Shown here: positions 35,817 through 43,922 of the stretch, piece by piece
Layout of the letters: each line of letters starts with the position of its first letter
How positions within the stretch are numbered: position 1 is the first letter of the stretch
DNA from: Desulfitobacterium chlororespirans DSM 11544
GTDB lineage: Bacteria > Bacillota > Desulfitobacteriia > Desulfitobacteriales > Desulfitobacteriaceae
Direction: 5' to 3'
Assembly: GCF_900143285.1 (NCBI RefSeq)
Contig: NZ_FRDN01000007.1
Coordinates: 286,371 to 350,370, forward strand
DNA: 64,000 nt
Program-made: the position numbers and the translations under genes
Notes under the pieces: model-generated
Databases searched by the model: none
Told to the model about the DNA's origin: nothing
What the model saw: the letters and a program-made list of their open reading frames with translations, nothing else

Positions 35817-36767
35817 TTACCATAAAGGCTGCAGCCAGGGGGCGATATCTCCGCTGATGGTCACTCCCGGATGAGCCCAAATCCGGCATTGGGCTATCTT
35901 ATCCTGCTTCTCTGCGACAGCTGCTAAAAGCCGGGTCAAATCGAAGGAAACATCCTGAAGAGATGAAGGCAGCTTTCCAGCAGCTTTCCAGGCCGTGGTA
36001 TCGGGAGACATGGTGATCAGATCTTCCAAATAACCGATCCGGTAAAAGGGATCGCTATATTCAATATGGACCAATATCAGGGGCTGCTGCTGTCCTCTTC
36101 CCCGGGCCTGGCGGTGCTGGGTGCCCTGCCACAGTGCCCGGAGCAGCAATTCCTGATCCTCAGCAGTCATTCCCGAGTGCTCCGCCGCCTTAGCGTTGAT
36201 CACCGCCGGCATGGCAAACACGGCAAAGGGTACTGTATAGCTGGTCCAGATAGTCCCCTGAGTCTTTCCCTCTCCGTCAGCGGTGGAATCCATACTGGGC
36301 ATGACCACCGTTCCTTGCACATATTGGGTGTCCACAGGGTGAAGGGAGTGGGCCCACCCAAATTGAACCGGTCCGGTAAGGTTGAACTTAGGCTTCACCG
36401 AGTAGACGATACCGAAGGTGCGCACATCGAAGCAATGTTCAATCAGGACACTCTTCATGTCTTCCTTGGCCTTTTTCTCTTTCCCCACGCTTTTCGCAAT
36501 TCCTTCCGCCAAACTGCCCCGGCCAAGCAGCTTCCCTTTGTCATTCACCTTTTCCTGGACAAAGATATGGTTTTTCTGGTCCTTACCGCCGTCCTGCTCC
36601 AGAGCAATCACAAAATCCCTCACATCTCTTTTAATGCTCACATCGCTTAAAGAGATACGCCCATCCTCTTCGGGAAACAGCCGCCTGGCGTCACTGTCAT
36701 TCAAAGGATCCCGGTTGGGTATCCCATCCTTCACCGACTTGACAAACAAAATCTCGCCGCTATTCAT
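35817..36767 (-). CDS. cas7: Cascade backbone Cas7 (Csh2-type, type I-B)
   Basis: 316 residues from ATG 36767 with GGAGGCAGGG upstream. Csh2-like: GEILFVKSVKDGIPNRDPLN, then SIKRDVRDFVIAL, DVRTFGIVYSVKPKFNLTGP and VQFGWAHSLHPVDTQYVQG. It forms the helical filament along crRNA. Overlaps the cas8b end by 8 bp, implying coupled translation. Confidence 0.94.
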   Translation of the reverse strand: MNSGEILFVKSVKDGIPNRDPLNDSDARRLFPEEDGRISLSDVSIKRDVRDFVIALEQDGGKDQKNHIFVQEKVNDKGKLLGRGSLAEGIAKSVGKEKKAKEDMKSVLIEHCFDVRTFGIVYSVKPKFNLTGPVQFGWAHSLHPVDTQYVQGTVVMPSMDSTADGEGKTQGTIWTSYTVPFAVFAMPAVINAKAAEHSGMTAEDQELLLRALWQGTQHRQARGRGQQQPLILVHIEYSDPFYRIGYLEDLITMSPDTTAWKAAGKLPSSLQDVSFDLTRLLAAVAEKQDKIAQCRIWAHPGVTISGDIAPWLQPLW

Positions 36768-38817
36768 TATCCCTGCCTCCATCCTCTTCCTTAACTTCAG
36801 GATCACTTTTAGTTCCACCATCGTTGTTCTTATCCGATTTATAGAGCAAATAGCCCGACCAAAAAGCGGTCATAAAGGTATCCTTTTCCGGAATCAATTC
36901 CTGCTCCTTTTCCAAAAACCCCAGCAGAGTTTGAGCCAGCATAGGTCGGAAATTGCTCCCCAGCTTCATGGACCATTGCTGGGCCAGCTCTTCGCAGCGC
37001 AGCAAGCCATTCTTCCAGATCATTGCCGGCGTCAATTTGCTGCCGAATTTCATCACCCGCTGTTTGAGAAAATCCTTACCCGTCTTTTGGTAATACGAGT
37101 TGGAAAACTGCTTCAGCAATAAACCGGCAGCAAAGCCCAATTGCTCTGCCTTGGCCAGATGACTCAGCTCCAGCTTCCCCTGGGCATACAACGCTTTGAA
37201 TTCATCCCAATCCGCCAAAGTTCTCACTCCCCCTTGCTTGTGCAAAATCTTCTCTTCATATTCCTTTAAAAAATATAGAAAGCTATAATGGAACACGAGC
37301 TCCTGGAGCATTTGCCCCCGATCTTCCTTATTGGCCAATTCATTGAGCTTTCGGGCAGTGGCCATGTGCAGCCGCTCCCATCTGAGGGGCTCCTTGTGAA
37401 AAACACGCCGCAGACTCGCCCACACATAGCCTGGACCATACACATTAGCCAGCAGGGCCGGAAGATTCTGGGTGCGATAGACAGGTTGTTCCCTTACTCC
37501 AAAGGCCTCCTGAATTTTGCCTGTTTCTCGCGCGCTTAACCGATACAGTATTTTTTCCACCTGGCCGGCTACACTGGGGATCACATCCTCGATCATAGCC
37601 CGGATGTGCATATTGCCACGGGACAAATCACCGGAATAATAGAGGATGGTCAAGCGATGCTCATCTCCCATTTCCGGAACGATCCTGTCGATGCCTGCCA
37701 GCACTTTAAGCTGCAGATCGCCGTCACTTTGTTTCTCGTCGCGCTTTTTCAGCAGCCTTTGATACTTGGCAAAAAGCTGCTGTGAGTCGCCGTCCGTCAG
37801 AGGCAGAACCATGGGAATACCGTAAATGGATTCAAAGCTTTCCACGCTCATCATCTTCTTCGCTTCCACACTGGTAATAGGCGCAAACATCTCCTTAAGA
37901 ACAGCACTGGAAATGGGCACCTGAATTTCCTTGAGGAATTGTACTCCGTATAAATAGGCGGCATAGCTTTCCTCATCCACTTTAATTCCTTTAGTCCATT
38001 CATCGTCATTCCAGTAGATGGAGCGTGGAGATTCCCAGGTAGGGGACAGCCAAAGCCAGGATTTGTTGTAGATGGAGACCACCTCATCCGTCTTGCGATT
38101 GGTGAAGGTGGATAGGGCATTCTTCTCTTTGCCCAACTCAGCAGCCTCGTAAAACTTGGCCCGGCCAATTCTTTTCAGGACCTCTTCCCCGTCTAAATGG
38201 AGGTGAGCTCCTGGAGTCAGCGGGCTTTCAGCGATCCACATGGACAGCTCATTCTCTCTCTTTTCCTGATATTTATGAAACATCGGCAGCTCTTGGTCGA
38301 AGATCATCATGACTCCCAGCTGCTTGTCCTCAGTGATCAGTTCGGCCCCCCGAGCAGCTAATAATTCAGTAATCCGGTCGGCTAAAGCAACTCTCTCTGC
38401 CTCCGTTCTATCCCGATAGCCTAGAGTCTTGCCCAGGCGGGGAAGAAGAAACTCTTTTTTAAAGGCCTCTTCATCCTTCATGGCTTTAATATGAGGGTCG
38501 TACACCAAATAACACGGGAGAGGATAAATGCCTTGGGCATGGAGAGGATTGCCCCCATTGGGATAGAAAATGGGAAAGGCCACATTTCTTACGGGATTGA
38601 CTTGGAAGGTTTCTTTCTTTTCCTTGGTCTCCCTGTCCCCTACCTCCATCGGCTGAAAGCCGATGTCCTTCTCCGTGATCTCAAGCAAGAAGACATGGCG
38701 GAAAAAATTTTTGCAGTTTTCACTGCTTACATCGGTCAACAGCCGGATTTTATCCCGGCAAGGCATGTCGCTGTCTTTGATCGGACGGCCGATGCGGATG
38801 ATGGCTTCGGCTAGCAT
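36760..38817 (-). CDS. cas8b: Cascade large subunit Cas8b (Csh1-like, type I-B)
   Basis: 685 residues, poorly conserved as usual for Cas8. Identified by size, by position before cas7 and cas5, and by segments such as FPIFYPNGGNPLHAQGIYPL, KYQEKRENELSMWIAESPLT and LTILYYSGDLSRGNMHIRAM that recall the Csh1 family. The C-terminus is highly charged (KEEDGGRDNE). It recognises PAM in Cascade. First gene of its block; cas6, which normally precedes it, is 12 kb away at 50774-51514. Confidence 0.88.
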   Translation of the reverse strand: MLAEAIIRIGRPIKDSDMPCRDKIRLLTDVSSENCKNFFRHVFLLEITEKDIGFQPMEVGDRETKEKKETFQVNPVRNVAFPIFYPNGGNPLHAQGIYPLPCYLVYDPHIKAMKDEEAFKKEFLLPRLGKTLGYRDRTEAERVALADRITELLAARGAELITEDKQLGVMMIFDQELPMFHKYQEKRENELSMWIAESPLTPGAHLHLDGEEVLKRIGRAKFYEAAELGKEKNALSTFTNRKTDEVVSIYNKSWLWLSPTWESPRSIYWNDDEWTKGIKVDEESYAAYLYGVQFLKEIQVPISSAVLKEMFAPITSVEAKKMMSVESFESIYGIPMVLPLTDGDSQQLFAKYQRLLKKRDEKQSDGDLQLKVLAGIDRIVPEMGDEHRLTILYYSGDLSRGNMHIRAMIEDVIPSVAGQVEKILYRLSARETGKIQEAFGVREQPVYRTQNLPALLANVYGPGYVWASLRRVFHKEPLRWERLHMATARKLNELANKEDRGQMLQELVFHYSFLYFLKEYEEKILHKQGGVRTLADWDEFKALYAQGKLELSHLAKAEQLGFAAGLLLKQFSNSYYQKTGKDFLKQRVMKFGSKLTPAMIWKNGLLRCEELAQQWSMKLGSNFRPMLAQTLLGFLEKEQELIPEKDTFMTAFWSGYLLYKSDKNNDGGTKSDPEVKEEDGGRDNE

Positions 38818-38881
38818 TGGATCACCTTCTTGTAGTTTTCTTCAACCGTTCTAATATTTGAACCATCTACTGAGAAATACA

Positions 38882-38917
38882 GAAAACAAGGACAGGTTTT
38901 TACCTATCCTTGTTTTC
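38882..38917 (-). terminator. Terminator of the hepT/mntA operon
   Basis: GAAAACAAGGA (38882-38892) pairs with TCCTTGTTTTC (38907-38917), with AGG/CCT inside. It lies 57 bp after the hepT stop on the minus strand and upstream of cas8b. Confidence 0.75.
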
Positions 38918-38973
38918 ATTCGACTAAATAATACCAATTCCTGCATATACTTCTATTTATTTTCGCCAAAAAA

Positions 38974-39318
38974 TTAAGTTCTCTTTTCACCCAAGAGCTG
39001 ATTTATTTGTCGCACTAGCTCGGGAAGGCTTTCCCTGATAGTACCCCATAAAACCCCCAAGTCGACATTTTCATAATCATGAACAATTTTATTGCGCATA
39101 CCACGAATACTTTTCCAAGCAATCTCAGGATTTAATTCTTGTGTCTCGGCACTGATGTCTTTTGCCAGCTCCCCAATTTGTCCGATACAAAAGGCACAAG
39201 CAGCTATTGTTTTACGATCACCCACAAACTGTTTATAGTCCATATTATCGACATAGCCGATTATCTCCTGGGCATAATTCATAATCTTATGAAGAATGAT
39301 TCTATCTTTATCGGTCAT
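38974..39318 (-). CDS. hepT: HepT-family RNase toxin (DUF86)
   Basis: 114 residues with the HEPN catalytic motif RX4HXY as RNKIVHDYENVD and a preceding IGELAKDISAET helix. HepT toxins cut RNA and are inactivated by the cognate MntA enzyme that adds AMP to the tyrosine of this motif. Overlaps the mntA stop by 11 bp. Both genes look intact. Confidence 0.9.
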   Translation of the reverse strand: MTDKDRIILHKIMNYAQEIIGYVDNMDYKQFVGDRKTIAACAFCIGQIGELAKDISAETQELNPEIAWKSIRGMRNKIVHDYENVDLGVLWGTIRESLPELVRQINQLLGEKRT

Positions 39319-39607
39319 AGAGCAAAACTCCCTGCTGCCTAATCTCGTAGTCGATGGGTGAACCAGGCCTTATTTCGGAAATTTCAAAGAGATCTACTTT
39401 GCGCCCTAACGTCTGAGTAATATCCTCCAGCACCCCATAAAATTTGATATTTAACAATTCTCCCCGGCTGTCAATTACAATATCCACATCACTGCTGTCG
39501 GTAGCCTTATTTTGGGCAAAAGAACCGAAGAGTATCGCCTGGTAAATAGGGGCAGCCTCAAATATAGGGAAAAGCTTATCTTTTATCTCCGCTACGTCCA
39601 TTGACAT
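39308..39607 (-). CDS. mntA: MntA-family nucleotidyltransferase antitoxin
   Basis: 99 residues from ATG 39607 (GGAGG 9 bp upstream). Minimal nucleotidyltransferase motif ILFGSFAQNKATDSSDVDIV with GSF and DVD metal ligands. It AMPylates and so neutralises HepT. First gene of the pair. The locus lies in the insertion that separates cas8b from cas6. Confidence 0.9.
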   Translation of the reverse strand: MSMDVAEIKDKLFPIFEAAPIYQAILFGSFAQNKATDSSDVDIVIDSRGELLNIKFYGVLEDITQTLGRKVDLFEISEIRPGSPIDYEIRQQGVLLYDR

Positions 39608-39720
39608 CGTGATCATCCTCCGTTATGAAACTATCACTATCGGCCTCAATATCCATTGTATGGAAATAGTATATCATAGCCTGCTTTTATTCTCCATATC
39701 TAATCCCTTAATATAGAATT

Positions 39721-39758
39721 CCCCGGCAATGTTGTCACACCTGACACCATTGCCGGGG
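39721..39758. terminator. Strong hairpin between mntA and array 4
   Basis: CCCCGGCAATG (39721-39731) pairs perfectly with CATTGCCGGGG (39748-39758), with an inner TGTCA/TGACA pair. No long T-run follows on the plus strand (GGAAATTTAT); the minus-strand side reads ATTCTAT. Confidence 0.6.
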
Positions 39759-39779
39759 GAAATTTATCTGTGATGCTGA

Positions 39780-39970
39780 TTATCAACTCAGTAAATGCTT
39801 GTCAAGGGGCGGCGTCAGCCGAGACAAAGTCCTTGCCCCTGATTGGCTAACATAGCCAAAGACCCTTATGCCTCAGAACAGTTTAAAGACCGTTCTTCTG
39901 CCACCCGGCGGAGGCGGGGTTTCAGGGGCGGGCCCCTGAGAGAGCAGCTTGGAGTATTTACCTGAGATGA
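39780..39970. other. GC-rich gene-free stretch with nested hairpins
   Basis: Between the hairpin at 39721 and array 4 the sequence becomes GC-rich and self-complementary: TCAGGGGCGGGCCCCTGA (39922-39939) is a near-perfect palindrome, and AAGGGGC (39804-39811 region) can pair with GCCCCTG 25 bp on. No open reading frame is convincing. It could be a structured RNA or a remnant of a mobile element. Confidence 0.35.
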
Positions 39971-40031
39971 AAAAAGAAGCAATCTTGCGATTCTGAGAGA
40001 ATCTCTAACTCTGGAGTGTCTGTTTTATCGA

Positions 40032-40666
40032 GACAAGGTCACTTATAGGTAAGCTAACAACACTTACCGGCCTTTCTCATGCTCAGCTCAAAGAATACGG
40101 GTTTCAATTCCTTATAGGTAAGCTAACGACATGAAAGAAGGGGAACGATTACAAATGACCACAATGAGTTTCAATCCCTTATAGGTAAGCTAACGACGGT
40201 GAATATTCCCCTTATTTCGACTCGACAGTAAGTAGTTTCAATCCCTTATAGGTAAGCTAACGACTCTTCTTCCACCCTTACTCGCTTCTCTTCTGCAAGC
40301 TCCTTTCAATCCCTTATAGGTAAGCTAACGACAATGTATATTCTGTTTGAATGTGCCGGATGCAATGCCTCTTTCAATCCCTTATAGGTAAGCTAACGAC
40401 CCCTGCCGCTTTGCCTAATTTCCTTTGGTCAGGAGCTTTCAATCCCTTATAGGTAAGCTAACGACACCTCTTTCGAATCATCCGGGAGCAGCCCGATGAG
40501 TTGGCTTTCAATCCCTTATAGGTAAGCTAACGACTCTGCCAAAGAATAGCACATGTCTTCTTTGTAGACATCTTTCAATCCCTTATAGGTAAGCTAACGA
40601 CTGATGAGAACGGAGGAATTGGAAAGTGAGTGAAATCTTTCAATCCCTTATAGGTAAGCTAACGAC
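40032..40666 (-). CRISPR. CRISPR array 4, 10 repeats, variant repeat
   Basis: Repeats at 40032 (degenerate), 40101, 40168, 40235, 40303, 40371, 40436, 40505, 40572 and 40637. In crRNA sense the variant starts GTCGTTAGC and, in the six leader-proximal copies, ends GGATTGAAAG instead of ATTGAAAC. The distal copies keep the C, and the most distal keeps GTTGTTAGC, so the change spread from the leader end. It lies directly downstream of the Cmr operon. Confidence 0.97.
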
Positions 40667-40809
40667 CCATTTCACCCGCATTAAATCAGCAAGTCCAGCA
40701 AACATCAAAATTATCCTAACTTAACCCTTTGCTCCTCAATCCGCTTATTAAGCCATATTCTTTGTCGTCGGTCTCAGGGCATTTTTACCTTACTGCACAT
40801 CGACGACAA
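40667..40809 (-). promoter_or_regulatory. CRISPR leader 4
   Basis: Begins CCATTTCACCCGCATTAAAT. Inverted repeat TTGTCGTCGGT (40762-40772) and ATCGACGACAA (40799-40809), near edge 95 bp from the repeat. One arm carries the G seen in leader 3, giving a single G-T wobble. Confidence 0.85.
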
Positions 40810-41049
40810 ATTTACATAATTGAATCCAACCGCTTACTAACCTCATGTACTTCGAATCATAAACTCTAGCTGATCTCTTCTTTCACCTCTTTAGCGTCAG
40901 GTCATCAATTTTACCCTACTAAAATAATGTTAGCATATAAAGCGATGAAATCAAAGACAAACTCCTTTAAAAGGATTTTGTCTCAGAGTTCTTAAAACCT
41001 TTTTGTGTAACCACCTCTGCTCTAGAATGAGCGGCAGGAGGTGACTTGA

Positions 41050-41124
41050 ATGAAGCTCTCAAAGTCCCATGCTCAATCGATAAGCCAGCTTCGGAATTGC
41101 ATAGATTCTCATTTCACTTTCTAA
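41050..41124 (+). CDS. Possible 24-residue peptide with strong ribosome-binding site
   Basis: GGCAGGAGGTGACTTGAATG gives an excellent Shine-Dalgarno; the product starts MKLSKSHAQSISQLRNC and ends within the decayed XRE gene. The ribosome site lies in a hairpin ACCTCTGC/GCAGGAGGT. It may be the 5' end of a lost gene rather than a working peptide. The surrounding 40810-41049 contains no other gene. Confidence 0.25.
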   Translation: MKLSKSHAQSISQLRNCIDSHFTF

Positions 41125-41346
41125 AAAGACCATCGTAAGTAATTTCCAAGATAGTCCTTATTGCATGTAATTCTTCAACTGAAATATGCCTGATCCCAGC
41201 CTCTATTTTCGCCAGTGTTCCTCGCGAAATATCACAGCCATGAGTCTGTAATTAAGCCGAGAGCTGTTCCTGAGTCATGCCCTTGGCACTTCTCTCTTTG
41301 CGAATATTCTCGCCAATGCTTTAGCTGCTTTAATGCTTTGTCCCAT
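41114..41346 (-). pseudogene. Decayed XRE regulator, paralogue of the gene at 58914
   Basis: Starts MGQSIKAAKALARIFAKR, goes out of frame, then continues as AKGMTQEQLSA, a TAA stop, LQTHGCDISRGTLAKIEAG and VEELHAIRTILEITYDGL. This parallels the intact XRE protein at 58914-59147 residue by residue, with a frameshift and one nonsense codon. The upstream ATTTCGGAGCAT matches the operator region of the intact copy. Confidence 0.8.
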
Positions 41347-41451
41347 AATAGCATACCTTTCTTCGTTCTAATTTCGGAGCATATTTACCTTGATTATAAA
41401 AGTAACCTGCTCGCACTTAATTAAGTTTTTCTTTTTTAACATCACTCATAT

Positions 41452-42561
41452 CTACACCTGATTCAACTCGCCCACACCATAGCCTACAGCTGTTTTCGCA
41501 CCTGCACCATGTTCCGCTAAACACTCGGTCATCCATTGCTCCACAACTTGCATTGGAGTTTTTTCACTGAATACGCCGGTTTGGAGAGGTTTATCGTCTT
41601 CTTTCTTGATGCCAACTGTCACTATAAACGCTGTATTTTCCACAGCAAGAAAATCTATCGGGTTAGGAGAATAGTAATCGGCAGGTGGTTCTCCATTTGA
41701 ATAATACGGTCCGTAATGAGGTGTCATCACATCAAAGACAATTTTAGGCTCCACTATAGGTAAAGCATCAAAAAAGCACACTTCTCCCTGATAATTTCCA
41801 TAAATGCTATTTTTGGGGCTCCCGAAAATTTTGCAAAAGCCCCTATCACTTAATGCTCCTTTTTCGCCATTGCCCTCCACCTGAGCAAAGACCCTCGTAA
41901 TGATCCAATTTCTCACCAAGCCCTTTAAGGCACTGGCTGGAATATAAGGAAACCCATAAATGTGGTGCAAGCAAATAGAAGTCTCAAAAATCGAATGCTG
42001 CCCTAAGCCAACAATAAGCCGCCAATCCGGTTCAAATCTCATCTGGATGAAATCGAAACCGGCATCGGCAATAGCAGACTTTTGGCGCTGACATAAGCCG
42101 GAAAAATCAATATTCTTAAAAACAGGGGTCACCTGAAATGGCGGCTTCTTTCTATCCAACATTACAAAACTAAATTTCCTTGAATCTTTATTTTGAAAAG
42201 AAGCAGCTGCCTTGTTTAGCTTTAAGTAATAATTATCAATGTCACACGGATCAATAATCTGCTGCGTATCTTTGGGAAAGTAATGCTGCTTATCAGGTTC
42301 AGGAACACCTTTGGGCAGTGCCTTGCTTTTTTGATACGTTCCATTTGCTCCCTTATCATGGGGCAGCGTTAGTATATTTTTCGCTTCCCAGCGACCTTTG
42401 CTGTCTTTTTTTATTTCAAACTCCACCCAAGCTCCTTCCCCTATATTCTCCAAGTTATCAACTTGAGAGCAATGGAAAAAGATTTTTCGATCACTGTTAT
42501 CGTCAATAAAGCCATATCCCTGATTACTAAAATATTTTTTAACAATCCCTTTAAGCTTCAT
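41452..42561 (-). CDS. cmr6: Cmr6 RAMP protein with N-terminal cold-shock domain
   Basis: 369 residues. Residues 1-68 form a cold-shock domain: GIVKKYFSNQGYGFIDD (RNP1-like QGYGFI), KIFFHCSQVDNLENIGEG (RNP2-like) and WVEFEIKKDSKGRWEAKNI. After a linker (~70-120) comes the Cmr6 RAMP: GLGQHSIFETSICLHHIYG, FPYIPASALKGLVRNWI (glycine-rich loop) and GAGAKTAVGYGVGEL at the end. Cmr6 caps the Cmr filament near the 3' end of crRNA. A fused RNA-binding cold-shock domain is not part of the standard protein. Last cmr gene; overlaps cmr5 by 11 bp; leader 4 follows about 640 bp on. Confidence 0.88.
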   Translation of the reverse strand: MKLKGIVKKYFSNQGYGFIDDNSDRKIFFHCSQVDNLENIGEGAWVEFEIKKDSKGRWEAKNILTLPHDKGANGTYQKSKALPKGVPEPDKQHYFPKDTQQIIDPCDIDNYYLKLNKAAASFQNKDSRKFSFVMLDRKKPPFQVTPVFKNIDFSGLCQRQKSAIADAGFDFIQMRFEPDWRLIVGLGQHSIFETSICLHHIYGFPYIPASALKGLVRNWIITRVFAQVEGNGEKGALSDRGFCKIFGSPKNSIYGNYQGEVCFFDALPIVEPKIVFDVMTPHYGPYYSNGEPPADYYSPNPIDFLAVENTAFIVTVGIKKEDDKPLQTGVFSEKTPMQVVEQWMTECLAEHGAGAKTAVGYGVGELNQV

Positions 42562-42961
42562 CATCAGCTCCTCCTTCTAAAAGCCCTTCGGAAAAACGGC
42601 TTAACCAAGAAAAGAGTGCTAATATTTCCACCGTAACCGCCCTATACGCGGATGAGTCAAGACTGATGATAGCCTCTGTCAGGCTTGTTTGAGAAAGATC
42701 AACCAAATTTTTATCATCCTTTTTTAACCACTGGGCAATTTGTTTATAAATTTCCATGTATGCCTTTTTGGTTTTTCCTTTTGCTTCTATATAAGCTATT
42801 GTCGCACCTAGTCCGTTTGTTTTAATCAACATGGGAATTTTCTTGGCATAGGCTTTATAATCCCCTTCTCCCGCTGTATCTTTTTGTGATGCCACCGCTA
42901 GATAAGCGAATTGTGCTCTTCCTTGCTCCAAACCTTTAATGGTTGACTTTTGTGTATTCAT
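42551..42961 (-). CDS. cmr5: Type III-B small subunit Cmr5
   Basis: 136 residues, all-helical: MNTQKSTIKGLEQGRAQFAY, then KKIPMLIKTNGLGATIAYIE and YKQIAQWLKKDD, the usual Cmr5 pattern. It forms the inner filament beside Cmr4. Overlaps cmr4 by 4 bp and cmr6 by 11 bp. Confidence 0.92.
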   Translation of the reverse strand: MNTQKSTIKGLEQGRAQFAYLAVASQKDTAGEGDYKAYAKKIPMLIKTNGLGATIAYIEAKGKTKKAYMEIYKQIAQWLKKDDKNLVDLSQTSLTEAIISLDSSAYRAVTVEILALFSWLSRFSEGLLEGGADDEA

Positions 42962-43902
42962 GCCTCCACCACCTTAAGCCTGACCAGCCCTTTTCCGAGG
43001 GTAGCATTGCCCCCCAGCTGGATAACCCCCGGCAGATTTGTGATGAAATATTCCATAACCGATTTTTCTCCCGCTCCAATCCCCTGAGCTGTAAACGGAC
43101 TTTTTTCCGATGAAAAAACAGGCGTACTCAAAGCCAAAGTATAGAGCAGCGTTTCTGCCGGCAAGTATTCTTCTGTGAATAACGCGCCATTCTCCACAGT
43201 CCCGGTTTTTGCATTGATTTTTGTCCTTGTCGCGACCTCTGTGGAAATCTTAACAAAATCGGTGAAATCCGAATCGGAAAGAACAACCAAACTGGCCGCC
43301 AACTTTTTGCGCCAATACGCATATTCGTCATTTTGAGGCACCAGATTATTGCTTATCCATCGAATTAATTCCGTACAATGCTCATTATCGGGATGCTCAA
43401 TTTCGAAGGTAAATTCCTCCAAGACTATCTTATTATCTTTCACAAATAATCCCGACTCTTTAGGGGTCGAATTTTCCGGCGGCAAGCCGAATTCCGGCTT
43501 CAAGCCGCATCGCTCCAGATCCTTTTTCAATCGTTCCAGAATAAAAGGGCAAGTAATCCAGGCAAAGATCCCTTTCATGGATTTAATCGGAAAAAGCAGT
43601 AATCTGGCATCCGTAAAGCCTAATGCTCCTGCGTAAAGGTCTCCTTTTTCCGGACCAAAACTTAGGTTAATACACCTCTCTCGTTCAACTCTGTCCCTAA
43701 AAAACGTACCCTTGAAGGAAACTTCTTCTAAACCTTCAAAAGCCTCCCGTAAAGCTCCTTTCAGGCCCGAGGCCTCCACTTTGGGAAAACCCGTGTGTTT
43801 TTCTCTCTGGATCGGAAGATCCACCACACCCAAATCATTACCGCAACCGACATGAAGCGGTGTTTCGCAAATCAACCCAAGGGGCTTTGCCAGTTTATAC
43901 AT
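42958..43902 (-). CDS. cmr4: Type III-B backbone RAMP Cmr4
   Basis: 314 residues: ICETPLHVGCGNDLGVVDLP, then KHTGFPKVEASGLKGALREA, and C-terminal NLPGVIQLGGNATLGKGLVR. Cmr4 forms the crRNA-bound backbone and contains the catalytic aspartate that cuts target RNA at 6-nt intervals; DLGVVDLPIQRE around residues 23-34 carries candidate aspartates. Located 20 bp after the CARF gene. Confidence 0.93.
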   Translation of the reverse strand: MYKLAKPLGLICETPLHVGCGNDLGVVDLPIQREKHTGFPKVEASGLKGALREAFEGLEEVSFKGTFFRDRVERERCINLSFGPEKGDLYAGALGFTDARLLLFPIKSMKGIFAWITCPFILERLKKDLERCGLKPEFGLPPENSTPKESGLFVKDNKIVLEEFTFEIEHPDNEHCTELIRWISNNLVPQNDEYAYWRKKLAASLVVLSDSDFTDFVKISTEVATRTKINAKTGTVENGALFTEEYLPAETLLYTLALSTPVFSSEKSPFTAQGIGAGEKSVMEYFITNLPGVIQLGGNATLGKGLVRLKVVEA

Positions 43903-43922
43903 TGAATAACCTCCTGCCTATT

